From contig CAAGDG010000058.1 of the NCBI GenBank assembly GCA_900768515.1, forward strand, positions 14,235-78,234: a stretch of DNA of 64,000 nucleotides, written 5' to 3'. This DNA is from Lentisphaeria bacterium (GTDB lineage: Bacteria > Verrucomicrobiota > Lentisphaeria > Victivallales > Victivallaceae). Each line of letters begins with the position of its first letter. The stretch's first letter is position 1. The translations under genes and the position numbers were made by a program. Positions 35,529-43,893 of this stretch are shown here, piece after piece. The notes under the pieces were generated by a model. It saw only the letters and a program-made list of their open reading frames with translations, was not told the DNA's origin and ran no database searches.

Positions 35529-36836
35529 TTACTTCGCCGCCTTGTCCAGCTCCGCCGCGTTGGCGAGCAGAGTGGACCAGACCGCCGCCTGCTTGTCGCT
35601 CGCGGCGGCGCGAACCAGCTGGACCATCTTGACCGCCGTCAACTGCCCGGCGGCGGGGACGGTCATGGTGGTGGTCACGTGTCCATCCGCGTAACCGACC
35701 AGCAGCTTGCCGCCTTCCAGCTGAGCCAGCAGCAACGGAACCTCGGAAGGCGTGGAGAATGCGATCGGACGGAGGTTCTTGCCAAGATAGATGAAATCAT
35801 TCCCGGAGAGCAGATCTTCCGAAGTAAAATCTTTAAGCCCGGCAAGCGTGGGGGGCAGTTTTCCGTCGTTTTCATCCATGTACATCATGCACCCGAGCAG
35901 GATCTGCTTTGCATTGGAAACCTTGAGATTCGCCTGAGCGCGGGTCCGGGCACCCATGACCCCCTCGTTCACAGCCTTGATGAACTTGTCGAATTCCGAA
36001 GGCGGTAGCGACGACTCCAGCTTGAGCGTCCCCTTGTCGGCAACCAGTTCCAGATCCTTGAGCGCCGCCTGCGCTTCCGGCGGGGCCGCCAGTTTGGCCT
36101 GTCCGAGGAACATGTCGAGCATGCCCTTCGCCTCCAGCGCGGCGTCGGCGTCGGAGAACTGGCAGGCAAGAGCAGTGACCAGCGTCTTGTCCCCCTTCTC
36201 CTGGACGGAGAGGGTCACCGACTGGAGCTTTTTCGCGAATGGCGGAACCTGCGGCATCGTGGCCACCACCGTGCTCGGATCGACCGCGGCCAGCACCAGA
36301 CTCTTGTCAAACTGCTGCGAAAGCGCAAACTTGTTCTTTCCCTCCGCCTTGAAAGGGAACTCCCAGTCGCCGTCGACGTTGAACATCAGCAGGTCGGAAT
36401 CGACCAGGACAATGTGCGTCTCAGGCTCTCCCGGCATCTTCAATCCGGGTTTGCCGCCGAACTCGGCCGCGGCACCTTCCTTCTTGAGGGCTTCGAAAAT
36501 CCGACCGGCGCGGCCATCGGTGGTACGGATCACGACACCACCTTTCTGCACTTCAGCGGAGAACTCGCCAAAGCCGAGATACTCCGCCTCAAAATCCGAA
36601 GGTTTCAACCCGACCTTCGCCATCTCCTGTTCCAGTTTCCTGCCATCCGCATCCTGAGAAACCATCTGAATGATCTTGTCGGTCAGCGGATGCGCCTTGA
36701 GCTTGACGCCATCCACGCCGACCACCAGATTGGCTCCTTCCGGAACGTACTTCGCAAGCGGCTCATCCCCGCACCCCGCCACCAGCAGGCAGAGCGCCGC
36801 GGCAGCAGCACAACCGATTCTTCCCAGCAATTTCAT
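35529..36836 (-). CDS. exported lipoprotein with pilin-like DGH tail
   Basis: The 435-residue product has a lipobox LLVAGC near residue 20. The N-terminal part resembles the next gene (YVPEGANLVVGVDGVKL, then HPLTDKIIQ). The C-terminal 120 residues, from about ANLKVSNAKQILLGCMMYMDENDGKLP to LLVGYADGHVTTTM, resemble the globular part and DGH tail of prepilin-like proteins, but there is no methylation helix at the N-terminus. The start is set by GGGAGGGA just upstream; ATG 36839 is equally possible. I cannot name a function. It may anchor a pilin-type domain in the membrane by lipid rather than by a helix. Confidence 0.7.
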   Translation of the reverse strand: MKLLGRIGCAAAAALCLLVAGCGDEPLAKYVPEGANLVVGVDGVKLKAHPLTDKIIQMVSQDADGRKLEQEMAKVGLKPSDFEAEYLGFGEFSAEVQKGGVVIRTTDGRAGRIFEALKKEGAAAEFGGKPGLKMPGEPETHIVLVDSDLLMFNVDGDWEFPFKAEGKNKFALSQQFDKSLVLAAVDPSTVVATMPQVPPFAKKLQSVTLSVQEKGDKTLVTALACQFSDADAALEAKGMLDMFLGQAKLAAPPEAQAALKDLELVADKGTLKLESSLPPSEFDKFIKAVNEGVMGARTRAQANLKVSNAKQILLGCMMYMDENDGKLPPTLAGLKDFTSEDLLSGNDFIYLGKNLRPIAFSTPSEVPLLLAQLEGGKLLVGYADGHVTTTMTVPAAGQLTAVKMVQLVRAAASDKQAAVWSTLLANAAELDKAAK

Positions 36837-36909
36837 CATTCCCTCCCTTGTTGATAGTAACCGCCGAACTCCGGCCCCTGCCCCGGGGACAATCCTCCAC
36901 GGCGAAACC

Positions 36910-37860
36910 TCATTCGACTTCGGCATCCTCTCTGAATACGATTCCGGTCAAAAGCTCCGGCAGCTCTCCGATCAGCTGCAGAAGCAGTTCATCTTCAAAG
37001 CTCCGCGCCAGCATCAGGCGCGCACCATCGGACTTGAGTTCAAGCCCGTCGAACAACTTCTGTTCCGTTCCGTCAAAAGAGGTGCGACCGGCCGCAATCC
37101 ACGCCTCCAGAAGCCTGGAAACCGTCACCGCGCTCTCCGAATCGGAAAAATCCGCACAGATCCGCAGCTCCAACCTCCCCGCCCGGTCCGACAAAAGCAG
37201 ATCGAACATTTCCAGATCCCGAAATTCCTGCGGGAAAGCACCCCCCTGCATCTCCATCACGGAAAACAATCCGCGCGGCAGAACGAGCATGCGAACCAGA
37301 TTTCCCCCCATGGCACGCCCCTCCAGCAGCGGCGGGACCTCCCGGGATTTCGTCTGCGGAACCGGAGTGATTCCAACCATTACCATGAGCAGATTCTTCC
37401 CTTCCAGAAGAAGCGCGGAGTCCGGCCGGAAATATCCGCCCCGCACAACCAGAAGTTTCTGCCCGGCAATCAGGCTGCTCTGCACATTGGACCGCATCGA
37501 GCTGTTCCGCTGCGCCACCTCAAAAAGCCGCATTGCTCCGCCGTCGACGGTCTCAAGCACCATTCCTCCGGTTTCCGTGACCGTGTTGGCGTAAAACAAA
37601 TAGCGCCCGAGAAAATCCTCCCATTGAAAACCGGCGTTCCGCACCCGGTCACACAGCTTCTTCCACTTTGAATTTCCATCCGGCGCACTGTGCGTCTCAA
37701 ACGCCCGCCGAACCTGCGGATGGTTACACAGCGCCGGAAGATCCACCATCAGCACCAGATCTGAATTCCGGGCCGCCAGCGGTTCGAGCGCATAGGGTGT
37801 CACGGCAGGAGCGGCGCACCAACACATCGTCACAGATACAACAACGGAAAAAAATTTCAT
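36910..37860 (-). CDS. exported protein of unknown function
   Basis: The 316-residue product has a signal peptide (MKFFSVVVSVTMCWCAAPAV). The early mature part (ARNSDLVLMVDLPALCNHPQVRRAFE) resembles that of the lipoprotein encoded 73 bases downstream, so the two may be distant paralogues with a shared N-terminal fold. The C-terminus is acidic. ATG 37860 is chosen for the GAGAGGCGG upstream and the signal peptide; the frame extends to 37983 without either. No known motif is seen. Confidence 0.65.
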   Translation of the reverse strand: MKFFSVVVSVTMCWCAAPAVTPYALEPLAARNSDLVLMVDLPALCNHPQVRRAFETHSAPDGNSKWKKLCDRVRNAGFQWEDFLGRYLFYANTVTETGGMVLETVDGGAMRLFEVAQRNSSMRSNVQSSLIAGQKLLVVRGGYFRPDSALLLEGKNLLMVMVGITPVPQTKSREVPPLLEGRAMGGNLVRMLVLPRGLFSVMEMQGGAFPQEFRDLEMFDLLLSDRAGRLELRICADFSDSESAVTVSRLLEAWIAAGRTSFDGTEQKLFDGLELKSDGARLMLARSFEDELLLQLIGELPELLTGIVFREDAEVE

Positions 37861-38057
37861 CGCCGCCTCTCGCCCGGCTCCCGGACCAGCCATCCATCCT
37901 GGTGACGAATGCCGGAGAAACACCTTCCGCCAAGCCATCCGGGATTCAGAAGGAGTCCGGAAACACTTTCGCGCCCGCTTCATAACAATAGCTCCATTCC
38001 CGGTGTTTTCAAACAGGAAACCGGTTTTTTATACTCAAAAATGGAAGTTTTTTTAAC

Positions 38058-38085
38058 AAAAAAACGGGGGACTTTCCGCCCCCCG
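38058..38085 (-). terminator. terminator of the sugar ABC transporter operon
   Basis: On the minus strand a GC stem (38085-38080 with 38070-38065) is followed by seven T residues (38064-38058). It lies just after the MalG-like stop. Confidence 0.8.
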
Positions 38086-38108
38086 CCGGATTTTGGCAGG
38101 AAAAAACC

Positions 38109-38957
38109 TCAGCCTTTGACGCCGCCAAGCATGATTCCCTTGACCAGCTGTTTCTGCATCGCGACGAAGATCACAATCATCGGAAGCACGCTCATCGCCA
38201 CCGCCGCCATCAGCAAGTTGGTCTGCTGGCCGGCCGAGGAGTCGAACGACAGCATGCCGATCGGAAGCGTGTACTTGTCCGGACTCTTCATCAGAACCAG
38301 CGGCCAGAACAGGCTGTTGTAGCAGCCGATGAAACTGAAAATGGTCAGCGTGACCAGCGCCGGACGGGCCAGCGGCAGCACCACGTCCCAGTAGAGCTGC
38401 CACTTGGTGGCGCCGTCGATCTCCGCAGCCTCATCGAGGGATTTCGGAATGTTCATCATGAACTGCCGCATCAGAAAAGTGCCGAACGCCGAAAACGCAC
38501 CCGGCAGAATCAGTCCGACATAGGTGTCGACCAGATGCAGCCGGATCATGTTCTGATAGTTCGGAATCATCATCACCAGCCCCGGCAGCATCATCGTCGC
38601 CAGGTAGAGGAAGAACACCTGATCGCGGCCCTTCCAGCGCAGCCGCGAAAAACTGAACGCAGCCAGACTGCTGGTGAACACCTGCAGAAACGTGGTCCAG
38701 CAGGCGACAAAGACCGTGTTCCAGTACCAGCGGCCGAAGAAGATTCCCGGCATGGAGAACACATCCCGGTAGTTCTCCCAGCGGAGGATCCCGTCGGAGG
38801 GAAGCCAGCTGTCGAGATTCACTTCGCTCAACAGCTTCAGACTCGCCAGAATCATCCAGGTGAACGGCAGCACCAGAAGCGTCGCCATCAGCGTCAACAC
38901 CACATTCAAGCTCAGGAGCTTGCAGAAATTACTGAAAAACTTGCTATTCTCTCTCAT
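38109..38957 (-). CDS. MalG-type sugar ABC transporter permease
   Basis: The 282-residue inner-membrane permease has about six hydrophobic segments and the EAA loop SLDEAAEIDGATKWQLYWDV followed by LPLARPAL. This places it in the CUT1 carbohydrate family, second-permease type. It is the last gene of an operon with a binding protein and a MalF-type permease. No ATPase is encoded here, so a shared MsmK-like ATPase elsewhere probably powers it. The transported sugar is unknown; the neighbouring uronate operon makes an oligo-uronide or xylo-oligosaccharide plausible. Confidence 0.9.
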   Translation of the reverse strand: MRENSKFFSNFCKLLSLNVVLTLMATLLVLPFTWMILASLKLLSEVNLDSWLPSDGILRWENYRDVFSMPGIFFGRWYWNTVFVACWTTFLQVFTSSLAAFSFSRLRWKGRDQVFFLYLATMMLPGLVMMIPNYQNMIRLHLVDTYVGLILPGAFSAFGTFLMRQFMMNIPKSLDEAAEIDGATKWQLYWDVVLPLARPALVTLTIFSFIGCYNSLFWPLVLMKSPDKYTLPIGMLSFDSSAGQQTNLLMAAVAMSVLPMIVIFVAMQKQLVKGIMLGGVKG

Positions 38958-38976
38958 TGCGATTCCCCACTCCCGA

Positions 38977-40581
38977 CTATTCGTTGGTGTAACGATTGCC
39001 GAACTTCCAGTTGAACATCGTCACGACAAAAACCAGCAGGAACAGCAGCCAGGAAACCGCCGAAGCGTACCCGAGCCGGCCGGTGCCGAATCCCTGCGTG
39101 TAAATGTAGTAGGCGAGCGTCGTGGTCGAACCCGCCGGTCCGCCCTGCGTCATCACCCGCGCCATTTCAAAACCGCCCTGCAGTCCGTAAATGATCGCCA
39201 TGATCATGATGAAGAACGTCACGTTCGAAAGCTGCGGCCAGGTGATGTTCCAGAACCGCTGCCACGGAGTCGCGCCGTCGATGTCGGCCGCCTCGTACAA
39301 CTCCTGCGGCACTCCGGAGAGCCCCGCCAGATAGAGCAGCATGTTGTTCGAACCGATCGCCCCCCAGAACCCCATGATCAGGATCGATGGTTTCGCCCAG
39401 TAGTAGTCGGAGAGCCATTTCGGCGGCTCCAGTCCGGCCGGAAGCGGATCTCCATTCACGTCAAGCACCATCTCCGGCAGAATCCAGAATACGCAGGCCA
39501 TGCCGATCATCGCCATGAAACCGACCATTGCGGAGCCGTCCACAATCGCGGAATCCCCGATCCCGCGGTCGAGGATGCACCGGTACTTCCGCCCCAGGGA
39601 GACCCGCCAGATCACCCAGATCCAGGCCGCTGCCAGCACCAGTCCGGCGAAGAGCAGCACCCACGAGGCGTTGGCGCTCAGCATCGAGGTGTCGGGCAGC
39701 ACGTCGCCGGCGCCCTTCGCCGCGGCCTCGCTCCGGACCGCGAAATCGCGCATCATCCCCCAGGAGGGAGAACACCACCAGTAGCTGAAGAAGAGCGGAA
39801 TCGACAGCAGCGTCAATCCGAGAAAAACGCTGAACGTTCCGCACTCTCCATCCCGCCACAGCCGCAGCTTGCGGCGCACCATGTTCAGGAAGAACGCCCC
39901 CATCAGCAGCACCAGCACCACGCCGATCACACCGCAGGCGGGGGAGATCACGATCGCCACCGGCGTCAATGCGTCCAGCACCGGACGCAACGCGTTGTTG
40001 ATCGGCCCGGTCAGCGGATTGTAAAGCTTTTTCCAGAGGATGTAGGTGGCCACACCCGCGGTGAAGTACGGAAAATAGAAGAGCGTCCGGAAGACCGTCT
40101 TTCCCCCGACCGAACCGATCACGAAAATCGCGGCGAGAAGCGAGACGATCAGAATCGTCATCGCGGTCGCGCCGAGCCCGACACAGACCAGAACCGCACA
40201 GCTGGCGACCAGCACCGCGGTGGCGACGGCGATCCCCCAGATCCGGCGTTTGTGGTTGCCGTTCATCTCCCAGTTGAGCAGCAGCGCCGCGCAGAGACTC
40301 CCCGCGACGCCGAAGGGAATGCCGATCATCAGGAAGAAGGTGTTCCCGAAATACTGGGTGAAATCCGGATCGGTGAAGAGCTTCACGAAGTTGTCGAATC
40401 CGACGAAACTGATCGGTTCGGTCCGGAACACGTTGTGCATCTCAAGATTCCAGTCGGTGAACGCCATGTAGATGCTCATCACCAGGGGAATCACGGTAAA
40501 GGAGAGGAATCCGAGAACGTTCGGCAGCAGGAATCCCACGCCGATGGCAATTTCCTTGACGTCTTTCTTTTTGATCCCCAT
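38977..40581 (-). CDS. enlarged MalF-type sugar ABC transporter permease
   Basis: The 534-residue permease has a typical CUT1 start (TM1 about 12-40) and a typical end with the EAA loop VPQELYEAADIDGATPWQRFW (424-444). Common CUT1 permeases have about 300 residues. Two insertions account for the extra length: about 107-162, and about 198-388, which adds several hydrophobic segments (near 205-235, 250-268, 306-327, 350-370). ATG 40581 follows GGAGGGG; it is one base after the binding-protein stop (TAA-A-ATG), so translation is coupled. The insertions may form an additional membrane subdomain, unlike the soluble P2 loop of E. coli MalF. Confidence 0.85.
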   Translation of the reverse strand: MGIKKKDVKEIAIGVGFLLPNVLGFLSFTVIPLVMSIYMAFTDWNLEMHNVFRTEPISFVGFDNFVKLFTDPDFTQYFGNTFFLMIGIPFGVAGSLCAALLLNWEMNGNHKRRIWGIAVATAVLVASCAVLVCVGLGATAMTILIVSLLAAIFVIGSVGGKTVFRTLFYFPYFTAGVATYILWKKLYNPLTGPINNALRPVLDALTPVAIVISPACGVIGVVLVLLMGAFFLNMVRRKLRLWRDGECGTFSVFLGLTLLSIPLFFSYWWCSPSWGMMRDFAVRSEAAAKGAGDVLPDTSMLSANASWVLLFAGLVLAAAWIWVIWRVSLGRKYRCILDRGIGDSAIVDGSAMVGFMAMIGMACVFWILPEMVLDVNGDPLPAGLEPPKWLSDYYWAKPSILIMGFWGAIGSNNMLLYLAGLSGVPQELYEAADIDGATPWQRFWNITWPQLSNVTFFIMIMAIIYGLQGGFEMARVMTQGGPAGSTTTLAYYIYTQGFGTGRLGYASAVSWLLFLLVFVVTMFNWKFGNRYTNE

Positions 40582-40582
40582 T

Positions 40583-42112
40583 TTACTTGTCCCCTCCCGG
40601 AGCCGCGCCCTCGTCGAGCATCCCCTTTGCACGATAATATTTAACATAGAACGGATTCTTGATCCACTGGACCGGAATCTTCTTGCCGAGCTTCTTGTAC
40701 TCGTCGATCTTCTGCTGGATCGCCCAGTCCTCCTCCCACTGCTTCATGACCTTGGGATTGGCCTCCTTCGAATTTTCGATCTCAAAGTTGTAACGGTCCT
40801 CGAGGAAGGCGACCGCCTCTTCCAGCGTGGCGCGGTCGTTGAAGTAACGGTTCAGCGAATTCTGCAGCCAGTTGGTCGTACCGGTCTTTACGTAGGGACT
40901 CCAGTTGCCGGGAATTGCGATCGTCTCCGCCCACTGGAACTCCAGCGCGCTGGTGTCGCGCTCGTTCGGCCGCTGCTTCTCGATTTCCGGAATGCTGTCG
41001 CGGACCACGTCGAGATTCGGCGGCAGTCCGTCGGCCATGTCGATGATGTACTGATTGTACTCCCGGCTGGCGAGAAACTCGAGGAAGAGCAGTCCCAGCT
41101 CCTTGTACTTGCTCCCCTTGTAAAGCACCGCCGAACGCGAGGAGATCGGCAGATTCTTGAACTCGTACATCGGCAGCTGACTGACCGCGAAATTGATGTC
41201 GCGCCCGGTCTTCTCCTCGTCCTCGCGGAAGCGGATCAGGCAGTAGCGGCCCATCACGATCATCGCGTACTTTCCGGAAAGGAAGTTCGAATAATCGCCG
41301 CCGCCGTAACCGGCGTCGGTATTCATCGCCGCCACGTCGGCGGCGGTCGGCGCGATGTGATCCTTGTAGGTCCACTTGTGGAAGAGGGCAAACGCATCCC
41401 GGAAATATTCATGGTTGCCGATGCAGCGGGTCAGGGTTTCGTTGTAAAGGTCCAGCCCGCGGCTGCGCACGATCGACATGATCATCGCACACCCCCAGCC
41501 GCTGTCGAGCGACTGGGTGAAGAAGTACTCCTGCCGGGCCTTGCCCTCATTCGCCCGCTTCACATATTCGACGCCCATCTTTTCGAACTCCTCGGGGGTC
41601 CACTCCAACGGAGGCCGCTCGTCGAAACCGAAACGTTTGAGGGTGTCAAGATTGATCCACATGCTGACCGTCGCGCCGTTGCAGGGATACCCGTACTGAC
41701 GGCCATTGTCGTCGGTCAGCAGCCGCGCCATTCCGGTATAAGTCGTATCCAGCCCGAATCCACGCGCCTTCGCCTCTTCGGTCACGTCGGTACAGACGCC
41801 GAGCTGCTGGTATCCGATCAGGTCGCCGGTATCGAAGATGTCGCCGGCCATGCCGGAGACCGCCTGAATCAAAGTACTCTGATTGTTCGCCGTCTCCACA
41901 CGGACCCGGACCTTCGCGCGCCCGTCCGGAGTTACGTGGCCGTTTTTGATCAGCCACTGTTCAAAGAGTTTGACCTGATCCTCCCGCTGCGGATTGGCGT
42001 CGGTACGCCATGTGATCATCGGGATGTCGGACTCCCGCTCGGCACTGGAGTAAATCGTATAAAACGACGCCGCCACCAGAACCAGCAGGATGCTTAGAAA
42101 CAGTGTTTTCAT
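40583..42112 (-). CDS. sugar ABC transporter substrate-binding protein
   Basis: The 509-residue extracellular solute-binding protein has an N-terminal hydrophobic segment (MKTLFLSILLVLVAASFYTI) without a lipobox, so it is probably anchored by an uncleaved helix or exported. The WRTDANPQREDQVKLFEQWL start and the NGATVSMWINLDTLKRFGF segment are typical of CUT1 binding proteins. It is larger than most (about 420). It is the first gene of the transporter operon and has its own promoter with a palindromic operator just upstream. The ligand is unknown. Confidence 0.88.
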   Translation of the reverse strand: MKTLFLSILLVLVAASFYTIYSSAERESDIPMITWRTDANPQREDQVKLFEQWLIKNGHVTPDGRAKVRVRVETANNQSTLIQAVSGMAGDIFDTGDLIGYQQLGVCTDVTEEAKARGFGLDTTYTGMARLLTDDNGRQYGYPCNGATVSMWINLDTLKRFGFDERPPLEWTPEEFEKMGVEYVKRANEGKARQEYFFTQSLDSGWGCAMIMSIVRSRGLDLYNETLTRCIGNHEYFRDAFALFHKWTYKDHIAPTAADVAAMNTDAGYGGGDYSNFLSGKYAMIVMGRYCLIRFREDEEKTGRDINFAVSQLPMYEFKNLPISSRSAVLYKGSKYKELGLLFLEFLASREYNQYIIDMADGLPPNLDVVRDSIPEIEKQRPNERDTSALEFQWAETIAIPGNWSPYVKTGTTNWLQNSLNRYFNDRATLEEAVAFLEDRYNFEIENSKEANPKVMKQWEEDWAIQQKIDEYKKLGKKIPVQWIKNPFYVKYYRAKGMLDEGAAPGGDK

Positions 42113-42179
42113 TTTTGTTTCTCTCTCGCTGTTATTTCGATTACCTTAAATATTAAAACTTAAAATATAATCACAGGAA

Positions 42180-42208
42180 AAAATACACCGGAATGCCGTT
42201 TTTTTCAA
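42180..42208 (-). promoter_or_regulatory. promoter of the sugar ABC transporter operon
   Basis: On the minus strand TTGAAA (42208-42203) and TATTTT (42185-42180) are 17 bases apart. The palindrome at 42212-42223 lies directly upstream of the -35. Confidence 0.6.
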
Positions 42209-42211
42209 TCC

Positions 42212-42223
42212 TGTACCGGTACA
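42212..42223. promoter_or_regulatory. palindromic operator TGTACCGGTACA
   Basis: This perfect 12-bp palindrome with a central CG is the kind of site used by LacI/GntR-type sugar regulators. It lies between the divergent promoters of the ABC transporter and the uronate operon, closer to the former, and could control either or both. Confidence 0.6.
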
Positions 42224-42283
42224 AAAAAAATATTTTTTTGGAGAAAACCGCGCCGTGTCCGAGGAAATTCCCGGAAAGGCATC

Positions 42284-42312
42284 TTGAAAAAAGCAGGAAC
42301 TCCGGATATATT
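42284..42312 (+). promoter_or_regulatory. promoter of the uronate operon
   Basis: TTGAAA (42284-42289) and TATATT (42307-42312) are 17 bases apart, about 45 bases before the DUF1846 gene start. Confidence 0.65.
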
Positions 42313-42356
42313 CAAAAGAATAAACATTCACCTCTCCAAGCGGGCAGAAAAATTTT

Positions 42357-43871
42357 ATGAAACTCGGATTCGACAGCGAGAAATATCTCCGGGAACAGTC
42401 TCAGGCCATTCTGGAACGGGCCGGGAAATTTGACGACAAACTCTATCTGGAATTCGGAGGGAAGCTGCTCTGCGACTTTCACGCCGCCCGCGTTCTGCCC
42501 GGATTCGACCCCGACACCAAAATCAAACTCCTGCAGCGGCTCAAGGACAAGATCGACATCGTGATCTGCATTTATGCCGGCGACATCGAACAGCACAAGA
42601 TGCGCGCCGACTTCGGCCTCTCCTACGACGCCGACACCATGCGCACCATCGATGATCTGCGCGAACGCGGCCTCGACGTCCGGGCCGTGGTGGTCACGCG
42701 GTATCAGAATCAACCGACCGTCCGGACCTTCATCAACCGTCTCGGTCGCAGCGGAATCAAAGTCTACACCCACCGCCCGATCGAAGGGTATCCGACCGAT
42801 CTGGATTCGATCGTCAGCCGGCGCGGGTACGGCGCCAACGAATACATCGAAACCGAACGGCCCATCGTGGTGGTCACCGGTCCCGGCGCCAACTCCGGAA
42901 AGATGGCGACCTGCCTCTCGCAGGTCTACCACGAACACCAGCGCGGCGTCAAGGCGGGTTACGCGAAATTCGAAACGTTCCCGGTCTGGAACCTGCCGCT
43001 CAACCACCCGGTCAACCTCGCCTATGAGGCGGCTACGGCAGATCTCGGGGACCTCAACATGGTCGACCCCTTCCACCTCGAGGCGTATCACCAGACCGCG
43101 ATCAACTACAACCGCGACGTGGAGATCTTTCCGGTCGTCAAACGGATTTGCGCCCGGATCATGCCGCCGGAGCAGCTCTACCAGTCGCCGACCGACATGG
43201 GGGTCAACCGGGTCGGATTCGCGATCACCGACGACGAAGTCTGCCGCCAGGCGTCGATTCAGGAGATTATCCGCCGTTATTTCCGCAGCATGTGCGACTA
43301 CGCGACCGGCGCCTCCGACAAGACGCCCGCCGACCGGATCAAGCTCCTGATGGACGATCTCGGCATCACCGAGCTGGACCGCAAGGTGGTGGCTCCCGCC
43401 CGCGCCGCCGCCAAGGCCGCCGAATCCCAGCCGGACAAGGGCAGCCACAACGTCTACTGCGGCGCCGCGCTCGAACTGCCGGACGGCGTCATCATCACCG
43501 GGAAGAACTCGCCGCTCCTGCACGCGGCGTCAAGCTGCATCCTCAACGCGATCAAGCATCTGGCATCGCTTCCGGACGATCTCATGCTGATCAGTCCCGA
43601 GGTGATCGACTCGGTCGGGACCCTCAAGAAGGAGATCCTCAAAAACCGTGAGATCAGCCTGAATCTGGCCGAGACCCTGACCGCGTTGAGCGTCAGCGTT
43701 CCCTCCAATCCGGCCGCCCGGCTGGCGATGTGCAAACTCAAACTGCTCGCCGGCTGCGAAATGCACATCAGCCATCTGGTGTCCGGCGGCGACGAGGTGG
43801 GACTGCGCAAGCTCGGCATCCATCTGACCAGCGAACCCAGATTCATCAGCCGCAATCTTTTCATGGAATAA
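42357..43871 (+). CDS. DUF1846 (UPF0371) family protein
   Basis: The 504-residue protein matches the DUF1846 family throughout: the LYLEFGGKLLCDFHAARVLPGF opening, THRPIEGYPTD, VVVTGPGANSGKMATCLSQ (a P-loop-like nucleotide site near 173-190), and NHPVNLAYEAATADLGDLNMVDPFHLEAY. The conserved blocks suggest a nucleotide-dependent metabolic enzyme, but the reaction is not established to my knowledge. It is cytoplasmic. It leads a five-gene operon with an esterase, uxaB, uxaA and a lyase, which is unexpected and may hint at a sugar-linked role. The ribosome site is weak. Confidence 0.9.
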   Translation: MKLGFDSEKYLREQSQAILERAGKFDDKLYLEFGGKLLCDFHAARVLPGFDPDTKIKLLQRLKDKIDIVICIYAGDIEQHKMRADFGLSYDADTMRTIDDLRERGLDVRAVVVTRYQNQPTVRTFINRLGRSGIKVYTHRPIEGYPTDLDSIVSRRGYGANEYIETERPIVVVTGPGANSGKMATCLSQVYHEHQRGVKAGYAKFETFPVWNLPLNHPVNLAYEAATADLGDLNMVDPFHLEAYHQTAINYNRDVEIFPVVKRICARIMPPEQLYQSPTDMGVNRVGFAITDDEVCRQASIQEIIRRYFRSMCDYATGASDKTPADRIKLLMDDLGITELDRKVVAPARAAAKAAESQPDKGSHNVYCGAALELPDGVIITGKNSPLLHAASSCILNAIKHLASLPDDLMLISPEVIDSVGTLKKEILKNREISLNLAETLTALSVSVPSNPAARLAMCKLKLLAGCEMHISHLVSGGDEVGLRKLGIHLTSEPRFISRNLFME

Positions 43872-43893
43872 CAACCGACGGAGGATTGTCACC

